This document shows, in pieces, positions 27,892 to 39,409 of a stretch of DNA of 64,000 bases (positions within the stretch are counted from its first letter, which is position 1; every line of letters begins with the position of its first letter). The translations under genes and the position numbers were made by a program. The notes beneath the pieces are model-generated. The model searched no databases. It was given only the letters and a program-made list of their open reading frames with translations, and had not been told where the DNA came from. The stretch comes from Paraescarpia echinospica. Taxonomy: Eukaryota; Annelida; Polychaeta; Sabellida; Siboglinidae. The stretch is from positions 6,018,465 through 6,082,464 of the forward strand of contig CM034537.1 in NCBI GenBank assembly GCA_020002185.1, in the 5' to 3' direction.

Positions 27892-28018
27892 TTGTAGACC
27901 ATTTTCTCACAGGACAATAAATGACTGGAACAAAATATATGATGATTGTGTTATAATGCTAGCAGTGTGAATATGTTCAAAAATAAAATTGACAGCTATC
28001 TGGCGAGGGCGACTTTAT
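27892..28018 (+). pseudogene. LINE ORF2 C-terminal fragment (left arm)
   Basis: Translation reads FSHRTINDWNKIYDDCV, then after one frameshift SVNMFKNKIDSYLARATL and a stop. This matches the conserved C-terminal tail of CR1/Jockey-type reverse transcriptases, in which an FSxR...WN.L motif precedes a VN.FKN+LD motif. Nothing else of that element is adjacent. It runs opposite to the surrounding debris and is mirrored at 30506-30632. Confidence 0.7.
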
Positions 28019-28157
28019 AGGTGGACAATTGTTGGACTTCCTTCCCCGCATTACATCTGGAGCTTAGGGCTCTGGATGCCAATCTTGTTAAATTTTGGTT
28101 AAACAGTAAGTAATAACAGTCAGGAAGACTTTCTTACAGTTGAATAAATGTGGTAAA

Positions 28158-28679
28158 GCAATCTAAACGTTTTCTGACAGTTTTCATTTATGGGGGTAAT
28201 AAACAGATAAAACGTTACAAAATAGAATAGAAAGTGATCACATAATATTTCGCGTGTACGACTGTACAACTGACAATAACAGTAATATACATGTTTTATG
28301 ACGGTTAATTTTTAGTTATAATGTGGTATATATATCCTAATTTTTTTTGGCTAATATCGATCAATTGAAAGTTATTACACAAACATTGCTTGTATGACAG
28401 TATAGCTTACAATAACAGCAATGTAGACGTTTTCTGATGTTTAGTTTTCATGTATTGGTGGTAGTGAACAATTAAAACGGTTGCCAAATGTTGAATATCG
28501 ATAATTTTAAGATATAGCATAATATTTCGAGTGTAAGACTGTACTGTATGTTTTCTGACGGTTAATTTTTAGTTATTGTGTCGTATATATCCTTTAAAAA
28601 CGTTGGTGAAGGCTGAAACTAAATTAATTGGAAGTTATAGAATAATATTTCGCTTGTATGACAGTATAGTTTATAATAT
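28158..28679 (-). repeat. Satellite tract inside left arm
   Basis: Diverged reverse-orientation monomers forming the inner end of the left arm. The junction with non-satellite DNA is near 28158, mirrored at about 30366. Confidence 0.85.
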
Positions 28680-29844
28680 GAGCAATCAAGACGTTTTCTG
28701 AAGTTTAGGTATAATTGTATATTAGTTATAAACATTATAAAACGTTGCCAAATACTCAATATCAATAAATTCAAAGTGATAATACAATATTTGGCTTGTT
28801 ATGACAATATAGCTTACAATAAAAGCAATGTTGACGTTTTCTGACGGTTAGTATTCATGTTCAAATGTTAAATATCGATCAGTTCAAAATAATAACAATA
28901 TTTCGCGTGTATGACAGAACAACTTACAATAAAAACAATATATGTTTTCTGACATTTAATTTTTAGTTTTAGTGTGGTGTATATCCTTTTAAAACGTTGG
29001 TGAAGGCACAAAATCAATTGATTGGAAGATGTAGCGTAATATTTCGCTTTCATGACAGTACGGCTGATAATATCAGCAATCTAGACCTTTTGTGACGGTT
29101 AGATTTAATTTTATATTTCAATCAATAATTAAAACCGTTGCCAAATGATGAATATCGATCAGTTGAAAGTCATAGCATAATATTTTGTGTATGACCTTAC
29201 AACTTACCACAACAGCAATATTCATTTTCTGGCGGTTAATTTTTAGTTATAATGTGGTATATATCCTATATAAACGTTGGTAAATTAATTGGAAGTTATA
29301 GCATAATATTTCGCTTGAATTACAGTATAATAGATAATATCAGCAATCTAGACGTTTTCTGATGGTTAGTTTTCATGTATTGGTGGTAATGAACAATTAA
29401 AACGGTTGCCAAATGCTGAATATCGAACGTTTTAAAATATAGCATAATATTTTGAGTGTAAGACTGTACAACTTAACACAACAGTAATATATAGGTTTTC
29501 TGACGGTTAATCTTTAGTTATTGTGCGGTATATATCCTTTAAAAACGTTGGTGAAGGCTGAAATCAATTAATTGGAAGTTATAGAATAAAATTTCGCTTG
29601 TATGACAGTATAGCTGATCAAATCAGCAATCCTGACGTTTTCTGACGGTTAGATTTAATTTTATATGGGTAATCAACAATTAGAAACGTTCCCAAATACT
29701 CAATATCAATAAATTAAAAGTAATAAAACAATATTTCGCTAGTACGACAGTACAGCTAACAATAACAGCAATCTAGACGTTTTCTGAGGTCAGTTTTTCA
29801 TGTATCGGGGGTAATAAACAATTAAAACCGTTGCCAAATGCTGA
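28680..29844 (-). repeat. Spacer of giant inverted repeat: minus-strand satellite
   Basis: Eight or so diverged ~141-bp monomers of the same satellite as 1-21303, in reverse orientation; for example CGTTTTCTGACGGTTA is the complement of the phasing block. They are visibly more diverged than the main array. The orientation flips to plus at 29845. Confidence 0.9.
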
Positions 29845-30366
29845 ATATTATAAACTATACTGTCATACAAGCGAAATATTATTCTATAACTTCCAATTAA
29901 TTTAGTTTCAGCCTTCACCAACGTTTTTAAAGGATATATACGACACAATAACTAAAAATTAACCGTCAGAAAACATACAGTACAGTCTTACACTCGAAAT
30001 ATTATGCTATATCTTAAAATTATCGATATTCAACATTTGGCAACCGTTTTAATTGTTCACTACCACCAATACATGAAAACTAAACATCAGAAAACGTCTA
30101 CATTGCTGTTATTGTAAGCTATACTGTCATACAAGCAATGTTTGTGTAATAACTTTCAATTGATCGATATTAGCCAAAAAAAATTAGGATATATATACCA
30201 CATTATAACTAAAAATTAACCGTCATAAAACATGTATATTACTGTTATTGTCAGTTGTACAGTCGTACACGCGAAATATTATGTGATCACTTTCTATTCT
30301 ATTTTGTAACGTTTTATCTGTTTATTACCCCCATAAATGAAAACTGTCAGAAAACGTTTAGATTGC
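29845..30366 (+). repeat. Satellite tract inside right arm
   Basis: Diverged plus-orientation monomers, the mirror image of 28158-28679. One monomer has lost its middle and reads into a poly-A stretch before TTAGGATATATATACC. Confidence 0.85.
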
Positions 30367-30505
30367 TTTACCACATTTATTCAACTGTAAGAAAGTCTTC
30401 CTGACTGTTATTACTTACTGTTTAACCAAAATTTAACAAGATTGGCATCCAGAGCCCTAAGCTCCAGATGTAATGCGGGGAAGGAAGTCCAACAATTGTC
30501 CACCT

Positions 30506-30632
30506 ATAAAGTCGCCCTCGCCAGATAGCTGTCAATTTTATTTTTGAACATATTCACACTGCTAGCATTATAACACAATCATCATATATTTTGTTCCAGT
30601 CATTTATTGTCCTGTGAGAAAATGGTCTACAA
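30506..30632 (-). pseudogene. LINE ORF2 C-terminal fragment (right arm)
   Basis: Mirror image of 27892-28018 with the same frameshift, so the decay predates the inverted duplication. It lies inside unit U1 between sequence that is contiguous in unit U2 (near 33420-33480), suggesting a short LINE insertion into U1. Confidence 0.7.
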
Positions 30633-30719
30633 TTTCGTTAAGCAGTCATGGTGGTATCCCGTGAACCCCAGGTGATTTTTTTTCATCTTAATTTTCTTTG
30701 ATATCTTTATTGATATTGA

Positions 30720-32460
30720 TTGGTTTTATTGGTGTAGTCTGATGTGATTGTAATAAAAAGTATGAGTGTTGGTTAAACGATAATTTTTTGTGATAGTCAT
30801 TTTTATTACAATTTGATATTATGGAAACCATAAGACCATATGCAAGCTTCATCTAAAGTTGTTTATATTTTACAGTAGATTATGAATGCAATTGTAATAT
30901 CACTATCCTATATATTATGTTAAAAAAAAGTAATACAGATGTAATATAATGATTGATTTTATGTTATTTAATGTGATTAATGTATTACTCACTTGTTTAA
31001 TGTGATTGTAAAAAAATGCACACAATAAAACAAATCTGCAGTTTTATGCTTATCTTACATTATAAAATTAATTGCGAAACCATAAATTCTGGAATGTAAA
31101 ACATAGTGTGGAAAGAAATAACAAAAAGAATCAGAGAAAGTAATTAGATCCAAAGTGAACGAATCTACTAAAGAAAATGGAAGACAGAATCATTGAATGA
31201 GAGAAAGAAATTATAATCAAAGTGAACGAAACACGATTCAAGAAAATGATTAAAGAAAGTAGTTAAAAAAAAACCAAGCAGTCATCAGACCAAACAAATT
31301 TAAAGACGTAGAAATTCTAATAAAAGAACAAAACATGGAATCACAAGGAAGAGAAAAAATACTCATATAATGGCAGAGAAAAAAGACTCATAATAACGAA
31401 ATCATCTCCAACTTACCGGATTCAACATCACAACTAAAAACATCACAAAGAACAAATTCTAGAAATATGTACTAGCACAGAGATAAACGACATGAAAGAA
31501 ATTCGGAGGCTTGGCCAGGCCAATGAAAATGCAAGCAGTCCCAGACCGGAATCCAAAAAGTATAAAAGTAGAGTAGAAAAGGAAATCAGAAATTAACTTG
31601 CAATTATCGTCCAATAAGCCTAACATCTCTTAGTATGTAAATGCATGGAAAATTACTTGAAATCACATTCCATAGAAAGGTGTCCTTGCATGCTAAATTT
31701 GAAAATTGTTCTGAACAACCTGTAGATTGGTGATTCATGTGCTTTAAGCATATCAGGTGACTGGGGCAATTGAGTTTTTTTTATGAAAAAATTTACACTG
31801 CGTTTTCTGTATAATTTCGAAGAATAGTAAAGACTGATTCAGACATTTACAAAATCTGTCTTTCATTAACTCATTTATTGTTTAAATAAGCTTTTTTAAG
31901 TTACTAAGTGCTTTAAGTTAATTAATTAGGGGTATATCCAATGTACATATACAACATTAAACATAATTATTAATAATGGTGTTGATAATTAATTTAGTGT
32001 CATGTCCCATACCACACACAACAAGGCTGAAATTTGTAATAATACTGTTCATTTTGAAAACAATGTACTTAAGATTCAATACATTCAACCAAGAATAATA
32101 GAAAATTAGTCATAAAATAAAAAAAAAATTATTATGTGTAATTTATATTTGAAAGTTGTTCCATACGAACCAACAAATTGTCGTACAGGTCATGTGACAC
32201 ATTATTTGTGATTATGTTTATAGCTGATCCAAAAGATTGGAGAAATCATGGACACCAATGCACCTAATGACTTATTTCAGCAAAAGCCCTTTGTAAAAGT
32301 ATATCAAATTATTGTAATGTTATCACTTATAGCAATAATGAACTTATATATGCAATTTGCATTATATTAAAAACTATCAAAACTCACCCATTTATAAAGA
32401 GAACAACAAGACACAAGTTTTACTAGGTGGACTTCAACTGGGCCAGAAGACATCAGTATG
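30720..32460 (+). repeat. Retroelement debris, unit U1, right-arm copy
   Basis: Aligns in pieces with 33460-35020 in the same arm: 30740-31380 with 33500-34620, and 32150-32460 with 34700-35020. The arm therefore already contained two diverged direct copies of this unit before it was inverted. At 31480-31560 the plus strand reads IRRLGQANENASSPRP, an ORF1-type RNA-binding segment also found near 41.17 kb. It then jumps to a later point of that ORF, an internal deletion. At 31600-31690 it reads CNYRPISLTSLSM and later GKLLEITF, a reverse-transcriptase motif. It is decayed LINE sequence. Confidence 0.7.
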
Positions 32461-33459
32461 ACATATTCTTTAGATGTCATACTAATATTAATAAATTTGT
32501 GCATTTTGATCACCATCCTGTTGCATCCGACGACTAGTTTTAGCTTACGTAGAAACTAGTGTTTGAATAGTGCTAAACTACACACAAGGTCAATTTTATT
32601 TGATATTATATGTTAATGTTGCAGTGTAAACAGTGAAATATTTAATATCGTTATGAAACAATCAAAAGCAAGGGACTACTCATTATTTTATTAGTTAGTT
32701 AATGTGTGTATATAAATTTAAGAAGAGTTTGTTTTTCGAAAACATTGGGTATACATTATACAGTTTAACATTAAAAGTGCATATTTTTATGATTTTATCC
32801 TTACAGCTAAGTCTTAAGTTAGTTAACTAGCTTAGTTAACTTAGTTTATTAAATGGTAAGCTAGTTAACTTAGTTGACTAGCTTGACGATTTAATAAACA
32901 CTAAAGGTACTGTCATTGTGCTTACAACAGAATGGTTTCATAAAGAGATATTTTGCAGAATATTAGTGTTATATATAGCATGCTAAGGTTAGGATTTAGA
33001 AAACAACGATCTAACTAATTAAGTACTGTTGTAATCAAACCATGTGACTAGGATAGATAAATTATAATAACAATATTAATTATTAAACCTTTCCATACAA
33101 TAGTTATTGTTTGAAAATGTAAATAAGCAGAGGCCATAAAACCTCCAACTGCACCCCTCTAGAGACCTTGAGCAGAACACTTTCCCTCAAGCAGAACACT
33201 CATGTCTCAATAGCAGTTGCATATGTTGCATGTGTCAGAGGAAAGGACATAGACAAGAATAAACACACGAGACTGAGTGATGAGCACGGCAATATTAATG
33301 CACATACCTGGACCACATATTTATACTGGACAGCTGCACCAGTCTCCTGAATACTGCATTTGTAAAAACAAACTGGTTATTCATAGTTTACAAACATGTA
33401 CCATATTTGTTAACTGTAATAAAGACTTCCTGACTGGTTTGGAAATACTCCCTGTCCAG
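32461..33459. other. AT-rich non-coding arm DNA (right)
   Basis: Mirror of 25070-26067. Nothing recognisable except the AGTTAACT-rich hairpin tract at about 32815-32890. Confidence 0.6.
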
Positions 33460-35020
33460 TTATTACTTATTGTTGGATTGGTATATTAAAATTAATATTC
33501 TAATGTGATTGTAATAAAAAGTATGAAGTTAAACATTAAACACTACTCATTAAACAATTATTTTCTCACTGGCATTTTGATTACAATTTGATATTATGGA
33601 AACCATAGGACAATATGCCATCTTCATCTAAAGTTGTTGATATTTTATAGTATATTATGAATACATTTGTAATATACTATTGTACGTTATGTTAAAAAAG
33701 TAGTACAGATGTAATATAATGATTGATTTTATGTCATTTAATGTGATTCATGTATTTACCCACTTGTTCAATATGATTGTAATAAATTGCACAATCTTTT
33801 TACAGTAATACTCATTTATCCCCTGCTGATGCTTAATGCTTATACCCTACTAATGATACACAATGGCAGAAACCTGAGCTTGTTTGCTACAGGAACACAC
33901 AAAGAGTAAGTGTCTATAAAGATCATTTAATAATTATACTAACAACATAACAATATACATTAAGAATATAGCTTAACAGCCAGCACAAAAATGGTCATCA
34001 AGAAAATACAATATATATATATATCAAATGCTTAACTGTGTATACAAAGTTGCTCATTGCTAAACAATTATTAAATGTCAAAAGTAGAAGTAGCAAAGGT
34101 GGGGCCGGTCTTATGTCCCCCTAATACAAGAACATAACAAGGTAAGCAACATGAAACCTAGGAGGTAGAGAGGGGAGGATGGTGGGTAAGAAAAACAGCC
34201 TATGTGTTGGCTCTGTTATAGCAGCTTTTATAGCAGTTTTACAGTAATACTTATCTTGCAGTTAAACAGTCATACTTATCTTGCATTATAAAAACTAATT
34301 GTGAAACCACAAACTTCTGGAATGTAAATATTATGACAAACAGTTCTGCGTAGGATGCATAGAAATAACTGACAAAGAATCAGAGAAAGAAATTAGAACC
34401 AAAGTGAACGAATCTTCTAAAGAAAATGGAAGACAGAATCATTGAATCATAGAAAGAAATTAGAACGAAATTTAACGAAACAAGATTCAATAAAATCTTT
34501 AAAGAAGGTAAGTTTGAAAAAAAACAAAGCAGTCATCAGACCAAACAAAATTAAAGAAGTAGAAATTCTGGTAAAAGAACAAAACAAGGAATCACAAGGC
34601 AGAGAAACATACTCATATAAATAAATTGCAGAAAAAAAAGACTCGTATAATAAAATATAAACGACTCATAATCACACAAAAAAAAAAAATCAGATTATGT
34701 GTAAATGATATTTGAACATTTTCCCATAAGACCCAAGAATTGTCGTACAGGTCATATGACACACATTATTTGTGATTATGTTTATAGTTGCCAAGGTTCA
34801 ACTATTCCAAAACATTTCCATGGACACCAAAGCACCTAAGAACTCACTTCAAGCAAAAGCCCTTCACAAAAGGTATATAAAAATCATTGCATTATGTAAT
34901 TTTATTACCTATAGAATAATGAACTTAGATATGCAATTTGTATTATATTTAAAACTCATCCATTCATAAAGGGAACAATAAGACAAGTTTTGCCAGGTGG
35001 ACTTCAACTGGGCCAGTAGA
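33460..35020 (+). repeat. Retroelement debris, unit U2, right-arm copy
   Basis: Diverged direct copy of unit U1 with an extra dispersed element inserted (33814-34200). It encodes lysine- and glutamate-rich stretches around 34380-34620 (for example NESSKENGRQNH in one frame) that look like the coiled-coil part of an ORF1 protein. They are broken by stops. Not a gene. Confidence 0.7.
33814..34200 (+). mobile_element. Dispersed short element, right-arm copy
   Basis: Same family as 43991-44524 and 46323-46598. This copy has a local duplication of the start region (TGCTGATGCTTAATGCTTAT), and an A-plus-T run at 34012-34026 interrupts it. Confidence 0.8.
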
Positions 35021-35999
35021 GAATTTGTATAACATGACTCGTGTAATTTACATTTTTTAATTGCATTCATATTGCATTTATTATTATAATCAGTTATGCT
35101 GAGTCAGACTCCAGCGTGACTAACATGCCTAGTCACTTTTTGTTTTTTTCCTTACTTGTTCTTTTCCTTATCTTTCTTACCCTTCACTTGCGTTTAATCA
35201 AAGTAACATTTAATTGTAATTTGCTTTTGAATGTTATCATTACAAAACCAAACGGGACCTTTTTTTAACGATTTTCTTAATGCTACGTCAAAATTCGTTT
35301 TAGCTATGTTAACGTTATTGCATCACTTGCAAAATGTTATCAAAGAACTTTATAGTATTTAAGATGTTTTCTATAAAGCATCGAATGTTTTTGATATATG
35401 CTTTTTGTTGACATTTACTCTTGAGCGAACTGCTCCACATGAAATGACGTTGTATTTAAATAGTGCAATTTAATATTATTTACATTTTAGTCTACAGCTG
35501 TATGGTGTGCATCGATATATATATATTGATATACGGTCAATATTTACGTTGTTTTCATTTTTGGGGAGGGCATTGTTGATACATTTTCTTTTCACTACAT
35601 TTAGTGTTAATTACTTTACATTTTTATTTTTGGGACAATGCACTATATATAGTATTTCCCCAAAGCTTGGCGTCTACGCAATATTCAGTTTGTGTTTTGT
35701 TCGATATACTTACGTTATTCTCACTCTACGTTCATGTTGTGGCAGTACATATGCTGTAATTTATGTTCACACATTTTGCGCTGATGCAATAAATACATAG
35801 TGTTATATATGAATGCGGAATATTCGTAATATTCTCTTTTACAAAATGTATTTGTATTATGCTCAGGGTATATAGCTTGTGCAGCTCTTTCACAACGTCT
35901 AGTCTATGTTTATATGATGTGTCCTGTAAACATAGAGCACTATTGTTTATTAAATTTTCTAATATGATTGATAACAATTATTTCTTAGCGCAATTTGGT
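35021..35999. other. Non-coding DNA upstream of the CR1-like element
   Basis: Mirrored in the left arm at about 22530-23508. It includes a TA dinucleotide run near 35514-35530. Open frames here are short and lack recognisable motifs. It may include the 5' untranslated region of the LINE that follows. Confidence 0.5.
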
Positions 36000-38985
36000 T
36001 GTCTAGAGAAAAATTCTCTCCATCACATATTAAAAACGGATGAAATGAATGAAGATGGGGATGTTGGACCATTTCAACATTCACCATACTTTGACGATGA
36101 TAATAAACCATTTAACGAACAAACAAAGCAAATTTATCATGCTAAGCTTAAACTGTCAGTGTAAATGCAAAAATTGACGAAATTAAAATAAAGCTAGACA
36201 TTCAGAAGTAGTGGCTGTAAGATTAGTTCTCTATGTTTACAGGAAACATGGCTCGATGAAGAGGCTGACACTTCTTTATTTCAAATAGATGGATATATAT
36301 TAATATGCCAAGGCAAAATCTGTAGTGCACATGCCCGCTTGGCAATCTACCTCAGCAACAAGTACAATTACAAACCTGTAAAAATCCATGCTAATACAGA
36401 CTCATGGGAGGGTCAATTTATTAAAATAACATGTTGTGCCGTGAAAAAAAAATTCTTGGAAATATATATAGACCACCTAGAGATATAATCAAAAACTACC
36501 GAATATTTACAAAAGAATTTTGGCATCAAATTTAGTTGATTTACAAAAATCTAAAAGTGAAATAATAATTGCAGGAAATAACAATATTGACTTGCATAAA
36601 ATTAGCGAAAAACCCAAAATATGTGACTATTTTGACACAATCATTTCACATGGTTTCTTTCCTAAAATTACTATGCCAACTCGACTTTCAGAATATCATG
36701 GAACACTCATTGGTAATTTGTTATGCAATTTGTCAAAAAGATTCTTCAAATCCTCAGCCGATATTTTAGTGAGCAATATTTCTGATCACTTTCCGTACTT
36801 TCTAAGTCTGGACTATGTCGAAACCACTAGTGCAATACCAAGGTTTACATGAAGAAAAAAAATCCTGACTCACTCATTAAATTAAAAATTTAAATAATAA
36901 ACTAAAATATTTATGATAAACTTAACACAGATACTTATGCGGATCCGAATGAAAACTACAATATCCTCGATGAAATTGTTACTGCAGCTATGGATAAATT
37001 TCTACATATTATAGTAATTCAATTTAACAAGTATAAACATATGAAAACTCCTTGGATTACCAAGGGCTTTATTGTGTCGATAAAATTTAGAAACAAATTG
37101 TATTCGAGAATGAAACAGGTTCACGTAAACACAGAGCATTATCATAAACTTAAAACTGACATACATACTTATAATAAAATTCTTAAAAGTAACATTAGAT
37201 TAGCTAAGCAAATGCATTACCAATCCAGTTTTGAAAAGCATAAGCATGATGTTGAAAAGATGTGGTGTTTAATTAAAGAAATTATTTAAAAAAGTTAAAG
37301 AAAGAACAATTTCCAGATTTGTTCAAAGTCGATGGGGAAATGATTAGTGACAAATGCATTATTGCAAACAGATTTAACATGTTTTTTGCTAATGCTGGTC
37401 CTACTCTAGCCTCTAAAACAACTACTAGTGGAGTTAAATCATACAAAGATTACCTGAAAAACCCGATATATCACACCTTCAGCTTTAACCTGATTGACAT
37501 GAAAACTACTGTTAATACAATTGATTGTTTACCTCCAAAATCAAGTTGGGGAAAAGACGGTATTTCAACACAATTACTAAAATTTAAAAAAATTGATATC
37601 AGTAATGCAGTCACTAATTATTAATCAATCAATAATAACTGGTATATTTCCAGACAAATAAAAAATTGCAAACCCCTTTTCAAAAAAGGTGATGTTTCCG
37701 ACTTTAACAATTATCGTCCTATTTCTATCCTGCCAGTGATTTCAAAACATTTTGAAAGGGTTATGTTTGATCAAATCCACAATTACTTCCATTCTAAAGC
37801 ATTACACTACAATAGCCAATATGCGTTTAGAAAGAAACATTCTACTGAGCTTGCTACACTCGAAATCATAGACAGAATTATACAAGAACTTGATAAATTG
37901 GTTACTCCAATAAATATATACCTTGATTTATCAAAAGCATTTGACACAATTGATCACAATATATTGGTACAGAAGTTGAATTACTATGGATTAAATGACA
38001 AGGCTCTGGACCTTTGTAAGAGTTATTTACAAAGTCATAAGCAGTACGTAGAAATTGAAAATGTTAAGTAAGGAAATAGTCATCAACACTGGTGTGTCCC
38101 TCAAGGTTAAATTTTAGGGCCGCTCTCATTTATTATACAATATATATATATATAAATGATATAGCACTTTATAGTGACCATTTCAAATTGATAACGAATG
38201 CTGACGACACCACCCTTACTAGTACACTAAATACATTTAACGATTCAGAAGGCCAAATTCGATGTGGAAATATTAACAAAGAACAAAGAAAGCAATTGGT
38301 TAAAAGCTAATAAACTGCCACTAAATGTCAAAAAGACTAAATTCATGATTTTTCATATGCCTCAAAAGAAAGTAGAATACCCTGTGTTACAAATAGATGG
38401 GGCACACATTGAATGTGTAAATTATTTCAATTTTTTTGGCATCACAATAAATAACCATTTAAACTGGCAGAGTCATACAAACAAAACAGCAAATAAAATA
38501 TATTAAACAATAGGCATACTAAATAAACACTTTTTATCACCTAATACATTATATATTATGTACAATGCTTTTATTCTCCCTCATATTAATTATGGCTTAC
38601 TTTTATGGGGTCATCAGGCACATCAAATTTTCAAATTACAGAAAAAAGCAATACGAATAATATAAAAGTAAATATAATGCTCACACAAGTCCTGTTTTTA
38701 AAATACTTCAGTCGCTAAAGTTGGATGACATTTATAAATTCCAACAATTAAAATCTTACTATAAATTAATTAACAATCTTTTACCCTACTACTTCAATGT
38801 TTTTCCAAACACACACATATATGATATTCATCAGCACTGCACACGTGAAAGAAATGATCTGTATATGTCCAGATTCAAACATGAATTTGCCAAAAAAATG
38901 CATTAGACATAACATAGTAGAGACAGTTAACAATACACATATTATTATTAATAAAATTGACACCCACAGTTTATGTTTTTTTTAA
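36000..38985 (+). pseudogene. CR1-like LINE ORF2 pseudogene (endonuclease to C-terminus)
   Basis: Near-complete but decayed ORF2 of a Jockey-superfamily, CR1-like LINE. A functional protein would nick DNA and copy its own RNA there. Domains in order: leader FQHSPYFDDDN (about 36070); endonuclease with CLQETWLDEEA-like residues near 36235, a degenerate GNNNID site (normally GDFNID) near 36575, PTRLSEYHGTLIGN near 36676 and SDHFPYF near 36783; linker with PWITKGFIVSIKFRNKLY at 37050; RT entry FNMFFANAGPTLA at 37375; fingers KHSTELATLEIIDRI at 37838; palm YLDLSKAFDTIDHN at 37920; catalytic NADDTTLT near 38196; thumb NYFNFFGITINNHLNW at 38420; and a C-terminal THSL motif near 38970. At least six stops or frameshifts break it. 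The first 0.8 kb lies in the inverted-repeat arm. Confidence 0.9.
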
Positions 38986-39409
38986 CATACACAGAACACT
39001 TTTTTATTTTAAATTATGAATCCAGTTGTCGTATTTATAATTGCTTAATTTGTAATTCGTAATATGTATTGAAATGTATGCCTAAGTATCCATATGTACG
39101 TCAATTTGTACAAGAGTACATATAATCAGTCCTTGTATTATGTATGTATGTTGATACACTGAGTAATTATCAACTGTAAAACAAGGCATATGCTATTCTG
39201 ATTTGTGACATGTAAATTTTTTTGTTTATATTTATGGGATGGCTCCTGTGCTAGCGATATTATATATCTTAATGGGAGTCTCCCGACCTTATCTATTACT
39301 TACGTTATTCATTATATATGTATTGTATTTATAGGTCAAATAAATTGATCCTGAGTTCTAACAACAGTATGGAATGTTCTTCAGAAATAATACTAATATT
39401 AATAAAATT
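38986..39409. other. Probable 3' untranslated region of the CR1-like element
   Basis: AT-rich, with no coding signal. GGTCAAATAAATTGATCCTG (about 39337-39356) could be its 3' end. Diverged arm-like repeat begins about 50 bp later. Confidence 0.4.

Larger units (their letters stand above)
21304..28679 (-). repeat. Left arm of giant inverted repeat
   Basis: This is the reverse complement of 29845-36797. Paired coordinates add up to about 58,529 in most of the arm and 58,524 near the centre, so only small indels separate the arms apart from one 405-bp insertion. The outer edge is at TACGGAAAGTG (21304), where it abuts plus-strand satellite. The inner edge is at TTATAATAT (28679). Identity looks like roughly 98-99% where I compared it, with scattered substitutions and, for example, a 5-bp indel near 22420. 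From the outside in, the arm holds an endonuclease fragment, low-complexity AT-rich DNA, old retroelement debris and about 520 bp of satellite. Confidence 0.95.
29845..36797 (+). repeat. Right arm of giant inverted repeat
   Basis: Partner of 21304-28679. It starts with plus-strand satellite (29845 to about 30366), then retroelement debris, and ends inside the endonuclease part of a CR1-like element at CACTTTCCGTA. That element continues past the arm boundary to about 39 kb, so this side looks like the original locus. Confidence 0.95.

Noticed and set aside
21304..36797. Inverted repeat as pure assembly artefact
   Set aside because: Not fully excluded. However, scattered substitutions, a 5-bp indel and an arm-specific insertion with target duplication show the arms are distinct sequences, not a copied contig.
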